DNA of 64,000 nt from Okapia johnstoni (GCA_024291935.2 CM044310.1:115392213-115456212); one strand, 5' to 3'. Shown: positions 10,958 through 22,312, counted from the stretch's first letter. The notes: a model not told the origin generated them from the sequence alone. A program made the numbers and translations.

Positions 10958-11278
10958 GTTATTGTATTCATTTATTTTTGACTCTGCCGGGTCTTAGTTG
11001 CTGCCCAGGCTTTTTCTCTAGTTGCGGCGAGCGGGGCCACGTTGTTTGAGGTGAGTGGGTTTCTCCTTGCTGTGGCTTCTCTTGCTGTGGAGCACGGGCT
11101 CTAGGGCACGTGGGCTTCAGTAGTTGCGGCTCCCGGGCTCTGGAGCACAGGCTCAGTAGTCGTGGCGCACGGGCTTAGTTGCTCTGTGACATGTGGGATC
11201 TTCCCAGACCAGGGTTGGAACCTGTGTCTCCTGCATTGACAGGTGGATTCTTAACCACTGAGGCACCAGAGAAGCCCC
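10958..11278 (-). mobile_element. CHR-type SINE, long form, antisense (spacers A-B and B-C only)
   Basis: ttgactctgccgggtcttag to ggcaccagagaagccccac. A near-identical copy is at 36768-37086; none is at the matching place near 53250 upstream of copy C. Confidence 0.88.
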
Positions 11279-11499
11279 ACACACAGAAGTTTTGAGGGAT
11301 GAAAGGAAAGGATCTGTAACTTACTCTCAAGTGGCTGAAAAAGTTTACATTGTATATGAGAGTGAAAGAAATGAGAGCGTAATCTAGTCAATGCTGCAAA
11401 AGATTACTGTTGGCAAATCTGTGTGAATTATGTACAAGGATTTTGTGTGTATTTCTTGCAAGATTTCCCTAAGTTTGAAGATAATTAAAAATAAAAAAA

Positions 11500-11684
11500 G
11501 TCAATCAGTTGTGTCCAGGTCTTTGCAACGCCATGGGCTACACAGTCCATGGATTTCTCTAGGCCAGAATACTGGGGTGGGTTGCCTATTCCTTTTCAGG
11601 GGGATCTTCCTGACCCAGGAATTGAATGAGGGTCTCCTGCATTGCAGGGGGGATCTTTACCAACTGAGCTATCAGGGAAGCCCT
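11500..11684 (-). mobile_element. BovA SINE, antisense (spacers A-B and B-C only)
   Basis: gtcaatcagttgtgtccagg to ctatcagggaagccc. Counterpart at 37312-37499; absent at about 53462 upstream of copy C. Confidence 0.85.
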
Positions 11685-12242
11685 TTAAAAAATCAAAATA
11701 AAAACTAAATAAATAGATGTAGTGAAAATAAGCTGGAGGGAAATTGGGATACAATGGACTGAAATCTTTCACACTTTTTCTTTATAGCAACCTAATTTTT
11801 TTTAAAAATTATTTATTTATCTATTTTTCTACTTTACAATGTTGTATTAGTTTTGCCATACATTGACACGAATCCTCCATTGGTGTACGTGTGTTCCCCT
11901 TCCAGAACCCCCCCTCCCACCTCCCTCCCCAACCCATCTCTCTGGGTCATCCCAGTGCACCAGCCCCGAGAACCCTGTATCATGCATCGAACCTGGACTG
12001 GCGTTACGTTTCATATATGATAATTTACATGCTTCAATGCCATTCTCCCATATCATCCCGCCCTCACCCTCTTCCATAGAGTCCAAAATACTGTTCTTCA
12101 CATCTGTGTCTCTTTTGCTGTCTCGCATACGGGGTTATCTTTACCAATTTACTAAATTCCATATATATGCGTTAGTATACCGTATTGGTGTTTTTCTTTC
12201 TGGCTTACTTCACTCTGTATAATAGGCTCCAGTTTCACCCAC

Positions 12243-12693
12243 TGAAGAAGGAATTCATAGGGCCTGGACTCCATCTTAGGCCTGTTCATGCTGATCATGT
12301 TCGGCCACCTCTCTAATGGACTCTGAACTCTGTGCTTAGTGCCTGTGGAAACGACAATAGAAGGTTTTTTCTGTAACCTCGGGCTTATTGATTATTGACT
12401 GTTTGGAATGTAACCTCGGGCTTGTTGATTATTGATTGTTTGAACACATAACACATGAATGATGGGCTTATTGTGATTGTATTTACCTTTTCTTTGTTTG
12501 TGTAAGTTACAAGGAAATTGGGTGGGGGGTTCAGACACGTACACATGGGGTATAAAAGATTTTCACAAATGCTGATCGGGGTCCTTGGCTAAGAGGAGAC
12601 TCTGCCTTGGGCCCGCCGGTGTAATAAACTGCACTTCACTATCTGCATCGTCCTTCTGAGTGAGCTTGTTTCCCAGAATGCGTGGCTGTACCA
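12243..12693 (+). mobile_element. Solo LTR of an endogenous retrovirus
   Basis: A 451-bp block starting TG and ending CA, bounded by ccac at 12239-12242 and 12694-12697 (4-bp target duplication), interrupts L1 sequence that is otherwise continuous. It has a U3 direct repeat (12372-12405 and 12409-12442, 37-bp period), TATAAAAG at 12551-12558 and AATAAA at 12623-12628 about 70 bp further on. No internal retroviral genes are present. Plus orientation follows from TATA then poly(A) signal order. Confidence 0.85.
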
Positions 12694-13134
12694 CCACCTC
12701 ATTAGAACTGATTCAAATGTATTCTTTTTAATGGCTGAGTAATATTCCATTGTGTATATGTACCACAGCTTCCTTATCCATTCGTCTGCTGATGGACATC
12801 TAGGTTGCTTCCATGTCCTGGCTATTGTAAACAGTGCTGCAATGAACATTGGTGTACAGGTGTCTCTTTCAATTCTGGTTTCCTCGGTGTGTATGCCCAG
12901 CAGTAGGATTGCTGGGTCATATGGCAGTTCTATTTCCAGTTTTTTGAGGAATCTCCACACTCTTCTCCATAGTGGCTGTACTAGTTTGCATTTCCACCAA
13001 CAGTGTAATAGGGTTCCCTTTTCTCCACACCCTCTCCAGCATTTATTGCTTGTCGACTTTTGGATAGCAGCCATTCTGACTGGCGTGGAATGATACCTCA
13101 TTGTGGTTTTGATTTGCATTTCTCTAATAATGAG

Positions 13135-14356
13135 CCAGGCTTCAGCAATACGTGAACCATGAACTTCCAGATGTTCAAGTTGGTTTTAGAAAAGGCAGAG
13201 GAACCAGAGATCAAATTGCCAACATCTGCTGGATCATCGAAAAAGCAAGAGAGTTCCAGAAAAACATCTATTTCTGGTTTATTGACTATGCCAAAGCCTT
13301 TGACTGTGTGGATCACAATAAACTGTGGAAAATTGTGAAAGAGATGAGAATACCGGACCAGCTAACCTGTCTCCTGAGAAACCTGTATGCAAGTCAGGAA
13401 GCAAGAGTTAGAACTGGACATGGAACAACAGACTGGTTCCAAATAGGAAAAGGAGTACGTCAAGGCTGTATATTGTCACCCTGCTTATTTAACTTATATG
13501 CAGAGTCCATCATGAGAAACGCTGGGCTGGAAGAAACACAAGCTGGAATCAAGACTGCTGGGAGAAATATCAATAATCTCAGATATGCAGATGACACCAC
13601 CCTTATGGCAGAAAACAAAGAAGAACTAAAGAGCCTCTTGAAAGTGAAAGAGGAGAGTGAAAAAGTTGGCTTCAAGCTCAACATTCAGAAAACTAAGATC
13701 ATGGCATCTGGTCCCATCACTTCATGGGAAATAGATGGGAAAACAGTGGAAACAGTGTCAGACTTTATTTTTTTGGGCTCCAGAATCACTGCTGATGGTG
13801 ATTGCAGCCATGAAATTAAAAGACGCTTACTCCTTGGAAGGAAGGTTATGACCAACCTAGATAGCATATTTAAAAGCAGAGACATTATTTTGCCAACAAA
13901 GGTCCGTCTAGTCAAGGCTATGATTTTTCCAGTAGTCATGTATGGATGTGAGAGTTGGACAGTGAAGAAAGCTGAGTGCCGCAGAATTGATGCTTTTGAA
14001 CTGTGGTGTTGGAGAAGACTCTTGAGAGTCCCTTGGACTGCAGGGAGATCCAACCATTCCATCCTAAAGGAGATCAATCCTGGGTGTTCATTGGAGGGAC
14101 TGATGTTGAAGCTGAAACTCCAATACTTTGACCATCTCATGCGAAGAGTTGACTCATTGGTAGACCCTGATGCTGGGAAGGATTGGGGGCAGGAGGAAAA
14201 GGGGACGACAGAGGATGAGATGGTTGGATGGCATCACCGACTCGATGGACATGGGTTTGGGTAAACTCCGGGAGTTGGTGATGGACAGGGAGGCCTGGCG
14301 TGCTGTGATTCATGGGGTTGCAGAGTCGGACATGACTGAGCAACTGAACTGATCTG
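13135..14356 (+). mobile_element. BovB (RTE) LINE, 5'-truncated, with long reverse-transcriptase ORF
   Basis: A 1.22-kb sense BovB flanked by perfect 9-bp duplicates of aataatgag (13126-13134 and 14357-14365), inserted in the L1. An open frame at 13152-14264 (370 codons) covers reverse-transcriptase motifs including FIDYAKAFDCVDHNKL, QGCILSPCLFNLYAE and LRYADDTTLMAE, then the C-terminal region. The endonuclease half is absent, so the element is non-autonomous. The 3' end is ctgaactgatctg. Confidence 0.93.
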
Positions 14357-16039
14357 AATAATGAGTGATGTTGAGCATCTTTTCATGTGTTTGTTAGCCA
14401 TCTGTGTGTCTTATTTGGAGAAATGTCTGTTTAGTTCTTTGGCCCACTTTTTGATTGGGTCGTTTATTTTTCTGGTATTGAGCTGCTGGAGTTGCTTGTA
14501 TACTTTTGAGATTAATTCTTTGTCCATTGCTTTGTTTGCTATTATTTTCTCCTATTCTGAAGGCTGTCTTTTCACCTTGCTTATAGTTTCCTTTGTTGTG
14601 CAGAAGCTTTTAATTTTAATTAGGTCCCATTTGTTTATTTTTGCTTTTATTTCCAATATTCTAGGAGGTGGGTCATAGAGGATCCTGCTGTGGTTTATGC
14701 CAGAGAATGTTTTGCCAATGTTTTCCTCTAGGAGTTTTATAGTTTCTGGTCTTACGTTTAGATCTTTAATCCATTTTGAGTTTATTTTTGTGTATGGTGT
14801 TAGAAAGTGTTCTAGTTTCATTCTTTACTGGTTGACCAGTTTTCCCAGCACCACTTGTTAAAGAGATTGTCTTCTCTAGATTGTATATTGTTGCCTCCTT
14901 TGTCAAAGATAAGGTATCCATAGGTGCGTGGATTTATCTCTGGGTTTTCTATTTTGTTCCATTGATCTATATTTCTGTCTTTGTGCCAGTACCATACTGT
15001 CTTGATGACGGTAGCTTTGTAGTACATTCTGAAGTCAGGCAGGTTGATTCTTCCAGTTCCATTCTTCTTTCTCAAGTTTGCTTTGGATATTCAAGGTTTT
15101 TCATATTTCCATACAAATTGTGAAATTATTTGTTCTAGTTCTCTGAAGAATACCGTTGGTAACTTGATAGGGATTGCATTGAATCTATAGATTGCTTTGG
15201 GTAGTATACTCATTTTCACTATATTGATTCTTCCGATCCGTGAACACGGTATATTTCTCCATCTATTTGTGTCCCCTTTGATTGCTTTCACCAGTGTTTT
15301 ATAGATTTCTATATATAGGTCTTTTGTTTCTTTAGGTAGATATATTCCTAAGTATTTTATTCTTTTTGTTGCAATGGTGAATGGAATTATTTCCTTAATT
15401 TCTCTTTCTGTTTTCTCATTGTTAGTGTATAGGAATGCAAGGGATTTCTGTGTGTTGATTTTATATCCTGCAACTTTACTATATTCATTGATTAGCTCTG
15501 GTAATTTTCTGGTGGAGTCTTTAGGGTTTTCTTTGTAGAGGATCATGTCATCTGCAAACAGTGAGAGTTTTACTTCTTCTTTTCCAATCTGGATTCCTTT
15601 TCTTTATTTTTCTGTTCTGATTGCTGTGGCCAAAACTTCCAAAACTATGTTGAATAGTAGTGGTGAGAGTGGGCACCCTTGTCTTGTTCCTAGCTTAGGG
15701 GAAATGCTTTCAGTTTTTCGCCATTTAGGATAATGTTTGCTGTGGGATTGTCATATATAGCTTTTGTTATGTTGAGGTATGTTCCTTCTATTCCTGAAAT
15801 TTGGAGGGTTTTTATGATAAATGGATGTTGAATTTTGTCAAAGGCTTTCTCTGCATCTATCGAAATAATCATATGGTTTTTATCTTTCAATTTGTAAATG
15901 TGGTATATTACATTGATTGATTTGCTGATATTGAAGAATCCTTGCATCCCTGGGATAAAGCCCACTTGGTCATGATGTATGATCTTTTTAATATGTTGTT
16001 GGATTCTGTTTACAGCAACCTAATTTTTAAAGAAATCTA

Positions 16040-16159
16040 TTTTTGTTTTTTGGCCTCTCTGTGTAGCCTGTGGGATCTTAGTTCCCTGTGCAGGGATTGA
16101 ACCCACACTGCCTGCATTGGAAGCACAGAGTTTTAACCACTGGACCACCAGGGAAGTCC
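16040..16159 (-). mobile_element. CHR-type SINE, short form, antisense
   Basis: tttttggcctctctgtgtag to ggaccaccagggaagtcc; counterpart at 37645-37760. Confidence 0.82.
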
Positions 16160-16286
16160 CTGAAGTCTCTCTTTTTAAGCATAAGAGTCAAGAACTTGCT
16201 TTAGACTCACAGGTACGGGGTTGAATTTAAATACCTAACTACATGACAGGAACCCGTTCTTGTTTGTCATTTTATCATTAACATAC

Positions 16287-16558
16287 CAGGAGATGGCAAT
16301 GGCACCCGCTCCAGTGCTCTTGCCTGGAAAATCCCATGGACGGAGGAGCCTGGTGGGTTGCAGTCCATGGGGTCGCTAAGAGTCGGACACGGCTGAGCAA
16401 CTTCACTTTCATTTTTCACTTTCATGCATTGGAGAAGGAAATGGCAACCCACTCCAGTGTTCTTGCCTGGAGAATCCCAGGGACGGCGGAGCCTGGTGGG
16501 CTGCGGTCTATGGGGTCGCACAGAGTTGGACACGACTGAAGCCACTTAGCAGCAGCAG
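16287..16558 (+). mobile_element. BovA dimer (BOVA2-type) SINE, spacer A-B only
   Basis: Two BovA monomers in tandem separated by acttcactttcatttttcac, ending cttagcagcagcag. cattaacatac is duplicated at 16276-16286 and 16559-16569; spacer B-C has the single site near 37877. Confidence 0.9.
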
Positions 16559-16854
16559 CATTAACATACTGAGAATTTATGAAATGCTTCCAGGTTTAGG
16601 GGCTCTGCTGAGAGAATTCTCATTTTGTCCACATTGAAAATCTATGATAGCAATTGTTATTTTATGGGTCCCACCTTCTATTACCCAATGGAGGACTCTA
16701 GGATTCAAGGCTTCCCACATTCACACAACAAGCAAACAAAACAATGCCTGCTTCTGAAATACTGACTCCAGAAGTAATTAAAGAAACATCTAGGTTGCTA
16801 TCATTTCCTGGTGGGCTTCAGTCAGCTAAAATTAAGACCATCCAGGGCTTCTCT

Positions 16855-17325
16855 ACTATATCCGTATAGGAGTACTAGAAACACCATAGTTTTGACTCTA
16901 GGGATGTGAGGGTTGGACCATAAAGAAGGCTGAGCCCCAGAGAATTGATGTTTTTGAGCTGTTGTGCCTCTGTGCTGCAGCAGACTCTTGAGAGTCCCTT
17001 GGACAGCAAGGAGGTCAATCCAGTCAATCCTATGGAAATCAACCCTGAATACTCAATGGAAGGACTGATACTGAAGTTGAAGCTCCAATACTTTGAATTC
17101 CTGATGTGAAGAGCTGATCATTGGAAAAGACTCTGCTGCTGGGAAGGATTGAGGGCAAAAGGAGAAAGGGGCATCAGAGAATGAGATGGTTAGATTGCAT
17201 CACAGACTCAATAGACACGCATTTGAGCAAACTCTGGGAGATAGTGGAGGACAGAGACCCTGGCATGCTGCAATTCATGGGGTCACAAAGAGTCAGGCAC
17301 AGCTTAGTGACTGAACAACAATAAC
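16855..17325 (+). mobile_element. BovB 3' fragment with inverted 5' end
   Basis: 16904-17325 is sense BovB (atgtgagggttggaccataa to gtgactgaacaacaataac). The preceding roughly 45 bp (ccatagttttgact block) are the reverse complement of the BovB segment that should come just before it. The same structure is at 38175-38640. Confidence 0.82.
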
Positions 17326-17588
17326 AATGATACTTGTATTATTTCTTGACCACTCTGTATGAATGAATTGAAACACTATAAACATTTTTTGAAAGCTGGG
17401 ATACCACAGAGTGAATTAGGGGTACCCTGATAATTTTAACAGTCACGTCCTCAAAGATGCAGAGATTTGATCAGTTGAAACACCAGGATGAAATAACAGG
17501 TTTTATGCAATTACCCCCAGACCTTCACATTTATGAAGACAGGAGAACAAATATCACTGTCCATATAAGATCTGGAAGATTTAGATCA

Positions 17589-17723
<135 letters not shown>

Positions 17724-17844
17724 TCAGATCAGGTCTAGGGGTCTATCTCAAGACTCCAGTACATGTCTTCTAGATCTATTTCTTTTCATTTATTTCTATT
17801 AAGCAGTACACAACACATTCTTACATGTTTTATTTTATATATTT

Positions 17845-18097
17845 AAAAATTTTTATTTGTTTCGTGGCTGTGCTGAGGCTTTGTTGCACTGCACCGGCTT
17901 TCTCCAGTTGCAGTGAGCGTGGGCTACTCTCTAGTTGTGGTGCGCGGGCTTCTCTTGTTGCTGAGCACGTGCTCTAGAGCTTGGGCTCGGCAGTTGTGGT
18001 GCATTCGCTTAGTTGCCCACAGCCAATGGCAACTAATCAAACCTGTGTCCCCTGCATTGGCAGGCAGATTCTTATCCACTAGACCATCAGGGAGGCC
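17845..18097 (-). mobile_element. CHR-type SINE, antisense, intron 5 of copy B
   Basis: cgtggctgtgctgaggcttt to agaccatcagggaggcc; counterpart at 39145-39412 in copy C. Confidence 0.83.
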
Positions 18098-18294
18098 ATC
18101 AATCTATTTCCTTCTGTCTGTTTGACATGGAAGTCCCAGTTAATATAGCAGAATGACCAATGGTTTGTTGTTTTCATATGCCTAATGGCCATACTCACTT
18201 ACACTTCTGCCTGCTTGGAACAATTTCCTGCCTTCTCTTCTCTCATCTTGAATGAAATTCATCAGCAATAACACTGCCCTATTTTCTATAACAG

Positions 18295-18452
18295 ATCTCC
18301 CCTGGTGACTCAAACAGTAAAGAATCTGCTTGCAATGCAGGAGACCCAGGTTCACTGTCTGGGTTGGGAAGATCCCCTGGAGGAGGGCATAACAAATCAC
18401 TCCACTATTTTTGCCTGGAGAATCTCATGGACAGATGTCCATGGGGTCTGTA
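18295..18452 (+). mobile_element. Bov-tA SINE, 3'-truncated
   Basis: cccctggtgactcaaacagt to gacagatgtccatggggtc; counterpart at 39615-39790 (less truncated). Confidence 0.78.
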
Positions 18453-18589
18453 ATAACCAGTGTCTAGTCACTTTTCACAACTTCTATTTCTACCACGTTC
18501 ATCCAAGCCAACATCATTTCTCACCTGCATTATTGTATTAGATGTCTAATTAGTCTTCTCTGTTTTTCTTTAATTGTTTATTATTTATT

Positions 18590-18695
18590 TGGTCATGCCA
18601 TTATTTGTTTTGCAGCCAAATAACCAAGACATAAAACAGAAACAATATTGTAACAAGTTCAATAAAGACTTCAAAATGGTCCACACCAAAACAAA
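18590..18695 (+). mobile_element. CHR-type SINE 3' tail fragment
   Basis: acataaaacagaaacaatat and gttcaataaagacttcaaaa match the tail of the CHR SINE at 54593-54770. Counterpart at 39925-40010. Confidence 0.6.
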
Positions 18696-18917
18696 TTAAT
18701 CTTAAAATAAAAAACTTTCTCAAGCACCTGCAGCCCACATCAGTACTTTAAAAAGAGATGCCCTGATAAGGGCTCACAAGAGATAATCTCAAGTGATGAG
18801 CAATTTAAGTTGATAAATTCAAACAGTCCCTGCTCCCAATGGTTAGTGCCCTATTATAAGCCAAGAATAATCTCTACATATTCTGATTCATTTTGAAGGC
18901 AGAATGTTTTCTTTTAC

Positions 18918-19094
18918 CTTTTCTCAAAAGTGTCCATTCTCCTCTAAATACTGACCCTTCAGGAGGGAAAAATTGGACATATTGTTCTCTTTCATGGCCT
19001 GGAAAGAACTGCTTTTGAGGACTGAGTTCAGTTCTTCTGGTTCTAGTTTCTTGCCCAGGAATTGGCAGATCTTCTCCACAGTGCTCCTCGTGTC
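18918..19094 (-). CDS. SULT2A1: SULT2A copy B, exon 5 with 1-bp deletion and premature TGA
   Basis: 177 bp against 178 in copy C; acceptor cttctag, donor AAAAG|gtaaaa. Starts [20 protein letters not shown] and keeps frame to EENG. Then CACTTT TGA replaces copy C's GAACTTTTGAGA because one base is lost (site 18931-18934). The stop occupies 18924-18926. Confidence 0.9.
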
Positions 19095-19284
19095 CTAGAA
19101 GAAGAGAAAATCTGAGAGATTATGTGAAAGAGCAAGAACCTAGAAAAGAGATGAGGGGGATGAGACAGCAGAAAGAGGAGGAGGAGAGGGGAGAGGAAAA
19201 GAGGAAAGAAATGTAGAGATGCGAGTAGAGATAGAGTTGGAGGAGTCCAGAGTGGATGAACTGGGAGACTGACATTGACACATA

Positions 19285-19500
19285 GACACTATTGATACTA
19301 AGTAAAGAATAGGTAACTAATGAGAACCTGTTGTATGACACAGAGAACTCTAGTCAATGCTCTGTGGTGACTTAAATGGGAAGGAAAGAGAAAAAAAAAA
19401 AGAGGATATATACCTAGATATACCTGACTCACTTTACTGTACAATAGAAACTATACACACTGTAAAGCAACTATACGTCAATAAAATTTTTGAAAAATTT
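19285..19500 (+). mobile_element. Old artiodactyl L1 3'UTR end
   Basis: aataggtaactaatgagaac, acttaaatgggaaggaa and gtaaagcaactatacgtcaa followed by ataaaattttt. Counterpart at 40735-40945 in copy C. Confidence 0.7.
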
Positions 19501-19505
19501 AAAAG

Positions 19506-19632
19506 TGACTTAGAGAAAGGTGGAAAAAAACAGATGAAAGGCCATGATGGATTTCCCAGTATAGTTGAATTCAGGACATCTTCAAACACTAAAATGCTGG
19601 GTTTTCAAAGAGACTTAAGAAGGGCTTCTAGA
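19506..19632 (+). repeat. Left copy of long target-site duplication
   Basis: 127 bp matching 21135-21265 with about 14 differences and small indels; the pre-insertion form is in copy C. Confidence 0.88.
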
Positions 19633-21134
19633 AATATAGATCAATGGAACAAATTAGAAAGCCCAGAGATAAATCCACGCACCTATGGATACCTTGTCTT
19701 TAACAAAGGAAGCAAGAATACACAATGGAGAAAAGACAACCTCTTTAACAAGTGGTGCTGGGAAAACTGGTCAACCACCTTTAAAGGAATGAAACTAGAA
19801 CACTTTCTAACACCATACACAAAAATAAACTCAGAATGAATTAAAGATCTAAACGTAAGACCATAAACTATAAAACTCCTAGACGAAAACATTGGCAAAA
19901 CACTCTCTGACATAAATCACAGCAGAATCCTCTATGGCCCACCTCCCAGAGTAATGGAATTAAAAGCAAAAACAAACAAATGGAACCTAATTAAACTTAA
20001 AAGGTTTTGCACAATGAAGAAACTATAGGCAAGGTGACAAGACAGCCTTCTGAACGGGAGCAAATAATAGCAAACAAAGCAACTGACAAAGAATTAATCT
20101 CAAAAGTATACAAGCAGCTCATGGAACTTAATTCCAGAAAAATAAATGACCCAATCAAAAAATGGGCCAAAGAACTAAACAGACATTTCTCCAAAGAAGA
20201 CATACAGATGGCTAACAAACATGAAAAGATGCTCAACATCACTCATTATCAGAGAAATGCAAATCAAACCACAATGAGGTATCATCTCATGCCAGTCAGA
20301 ATGGCTGCTATCAAAAAGTCTACAAACAATAAATGCTGGAGAGGGTGTGGAGTGAAGGGAACGCTATTACACTGTTGATGGGAATGCAAACTAGTACAGC
20401 CACTATGGATAACAGTGTGGAGATTCCTCAAAAAACTGGAAATAGAACTGCCATAGGACACAGCAACCCCACTGCTAGTCATACACACCGAGGAAATCAG
20501 AATTAAAAGAGACACCTATACCCCAATGTTCATCTCAGCACTGTTTACAATAGCTAGAACATGGAAGTAACCTAGATGTCCATCAGCAGTTGAATGGATA
20601 AGAAAGCCATGGTACATATACACAATGGAATATTACTCAGCTATTAAAAAGGATGCATTTGAATCAATTCTAATGAGGTGGATAAAACTGGAGCCTATTA
20701 TACAGAGTGAAGTAAGTCAGAAAGGAAAACACCAATATAGTATATTAACGCATATATATGGACTTTAGAAAGATGGTAACGATGACCCTATATGATAGAC
20801 AGCAAAAGAGATACAGATGTAAAGAACAGACTTTTGGACTCTGTGGGAGAAGGAGAAGGTGGGATGATTTGAGAGAATAGCATTGAAATATGTATATTAT
20901 CATATGTGAAACGGATCGCCAGTCCAGGTTCGATGCACAAGACAGGGTACTTGGGGCTGGTGCGCTGGGATGACCCAGAGGGATGGGATGGGGGAGGGAG
21001 GTGGGAGGGGGGTTCAGGATGGGGAACACATGTACACCCGTGGCGGATCCATGTCAATGTATGGCAAAACCACTACAATATTGTAAAGTAATTAGCCTCC
21101 AATTAAAATAAATAAATAAATTTACCAAAAAAAA
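19633..21134 (+). mobile_element. L1 insertion in intron 4 of copy B, flanked by a ~130-bp direct duplication
   Basis: Sense L1 ORF2 3' part (aatatagatcaatggaacaa onward; AYGYLVF- and [14 protein letters not shown] frame pieces with stops) through the 3' UTR to an aataaataaatttacc A-rich tail. Genomic sequence from tgacttagagaaagg to gggcttctaga is present on both sides (19506-19632 and 21135-21265) and only once in copy C (about 40948-41076). Confidence 0.9.
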
Positions 21135-21265
21135 TGACTTAGAGAAAGGTTGGAAAAAATAGATGGAAGGACCATGGTCGATTTCCCAGTATAGTTGATG
21201 AATCAGGACATGTTAAAACACCAAAATGCTGGGTTTTCTAAAGAGACTTAAGAAGGGCTTCTAGA
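21135..21265 (+). repeat. Right copy of long target-site duplication
   Basis: 131 bp from tgacttagagaaaggttgg to agggcttctaga, directly after the L1 tail. Confidence 0.88.
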
Positions 21266-21660
21266 CAATTATGATCAGGATTAGGCAAGAGAGTTTCAGG
21301 GAGAACCTGACAAAAATGTAAGGAATTGATTTCAAGTCTTGGCTATGTGCCCAAATGATGCTGTTTTTCACAACTAACATTTGAATAACACAAGAGAGCT
21401 TTACCATATCTTCTTATTTATTATCTCAATAGTTGGCACATGATCTTGGGAGATTATGATAAGAAAAAGAATTCTATAACCAGAAAAGCTTTGCTTTGAA
21501 TCAGACTTTCCTCTTAGAGCTATAATGCTTTAATTTTTTCTTTATTCCATGAGCCTTCAGTGTGGGCTAACAAGAAATCACACACCTGTAAAAATAATAA
21601 TAATAGAAACAACAACATGGAACAAAACAAAGCAAAAATCCTAACAAACACAAAACCAAG
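21266..21660. other. Intron 4 of copy B, unique sequence
   Basis: Paralogous to 41077-41473. Ends in a short (aat)n stretch. No coding signal. Confidence 0.5.
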
Positions 21661-21985
21661 GGGCTTCCCTGGGGGCTCAGTGGTTAAGAATCTGCCTGGC
21701 AGCGCAGGAGCATGGGTTCGATCCCCAGTCCGGGAAGATCCCACGTGCCTCGGAGCAACTCAGCCCGTGTGGCATGACTATTGAGCCTGGGCTCTAGAAT
21801 CCGGGCACCGCAACTGCTCAGCCTGCGCACCTGAAGCCTGTGCTCCGCAACAAGACAAGCCACTGCAGTGAGAAGCCCACACACCGCATCAAAGAGCAGC
21901 CCCCGCTCACCGCAGCTAGAGAAAGCCTGAGGACAGCCGTGAAGACTCAGCAGAGCCAATACATAAATAAAATTCTTTTTTAAAA
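21661..21985 (+). mobile_element. CHR-type SINE, long form
   Basis: gggcttccctgggggctcag to cagccgtgaagactcagcag; counterpart at 41474-41797. Confidence 0.88.
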
Positions 21986-22217
21986 AAGCCCTTCACCTTA
22001 TGGTGAAACAAAGAAAACCACGTGAAGAAAGAGAGCATGGAGCTTTGAAGTGTCAACCAGAAATAAGGCAATGAAGACCAGGTATTGCTCTTCTCACACT
22101 TATTGACTGCAGGCTAAACTTTGAGAAGGTGGAAGGGAGACAAAGAGGAATGGAGGGAAGTTGGGGGAAGTGAAGACGGTGGTGAGACAGTGTGCAGACT
22201 CTAAGAACAAGAGTTAC

Positions 22218-22312
22218 CCATTTCATCTCTTCATAACTCAGTATCAGGAAGTTCTCCTTGTCTCTCATGGACATCCAGCCCCGAGTGTGGTCGAACCACG
22301 ATCCAAATACCA
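22218..22312 (-). CDS. SULT2A1: SULT2A copy B, coding exon 4
   Basis: 95 bp; acceptor catgcag, donor TGG|gtaact. Encodes [20 protein letters not shown] and ILSYEEMKW; ends in phase 0. Confidence 0.92.

Larger units (their letters stand above)
11801..16013 (-). mobile_element. L1 insertion (antisense) containing a solo LTR and a BovB, with 15-bp target-site duplication
   Basis: L1 3' UTR reads from the left (tctactttacaatgttgtat), with ORF2 reverse-transcriptase pieces on the minus strand at 14818-15075, 15091-15546 and 15690-15965 ([17 protein letters not shown]). agcaacctaattttt is present at 11786-11800 and 16014-16028. The paralogous spacer B-C has a single agcagcctaatttt near 37610 and no insert. 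L1 content without its two passengers is about 2.5 kb (5'-truncated, 3' end intact). Confidence 0.92.

Noticed and set aside
12551..12558. TATAAAAG as a promoter of a cellular gene
   Set aside because: It lies inside the solo LTR, with LTR-style spacing to AATAAA.
12589..13119. 176-codon minus ORF as a gene
   Set aside because: L1 ORF2 C-terminal sequence ([21 protein letters not shown]) in the nested L1, running into LTR sequence.
13152..14264. 370-codon plus-strand ORF as a host gene
   Set aside because: It is the BovB reverse transcriptase (YADD, target-site duplication), annotated as a mobile element.
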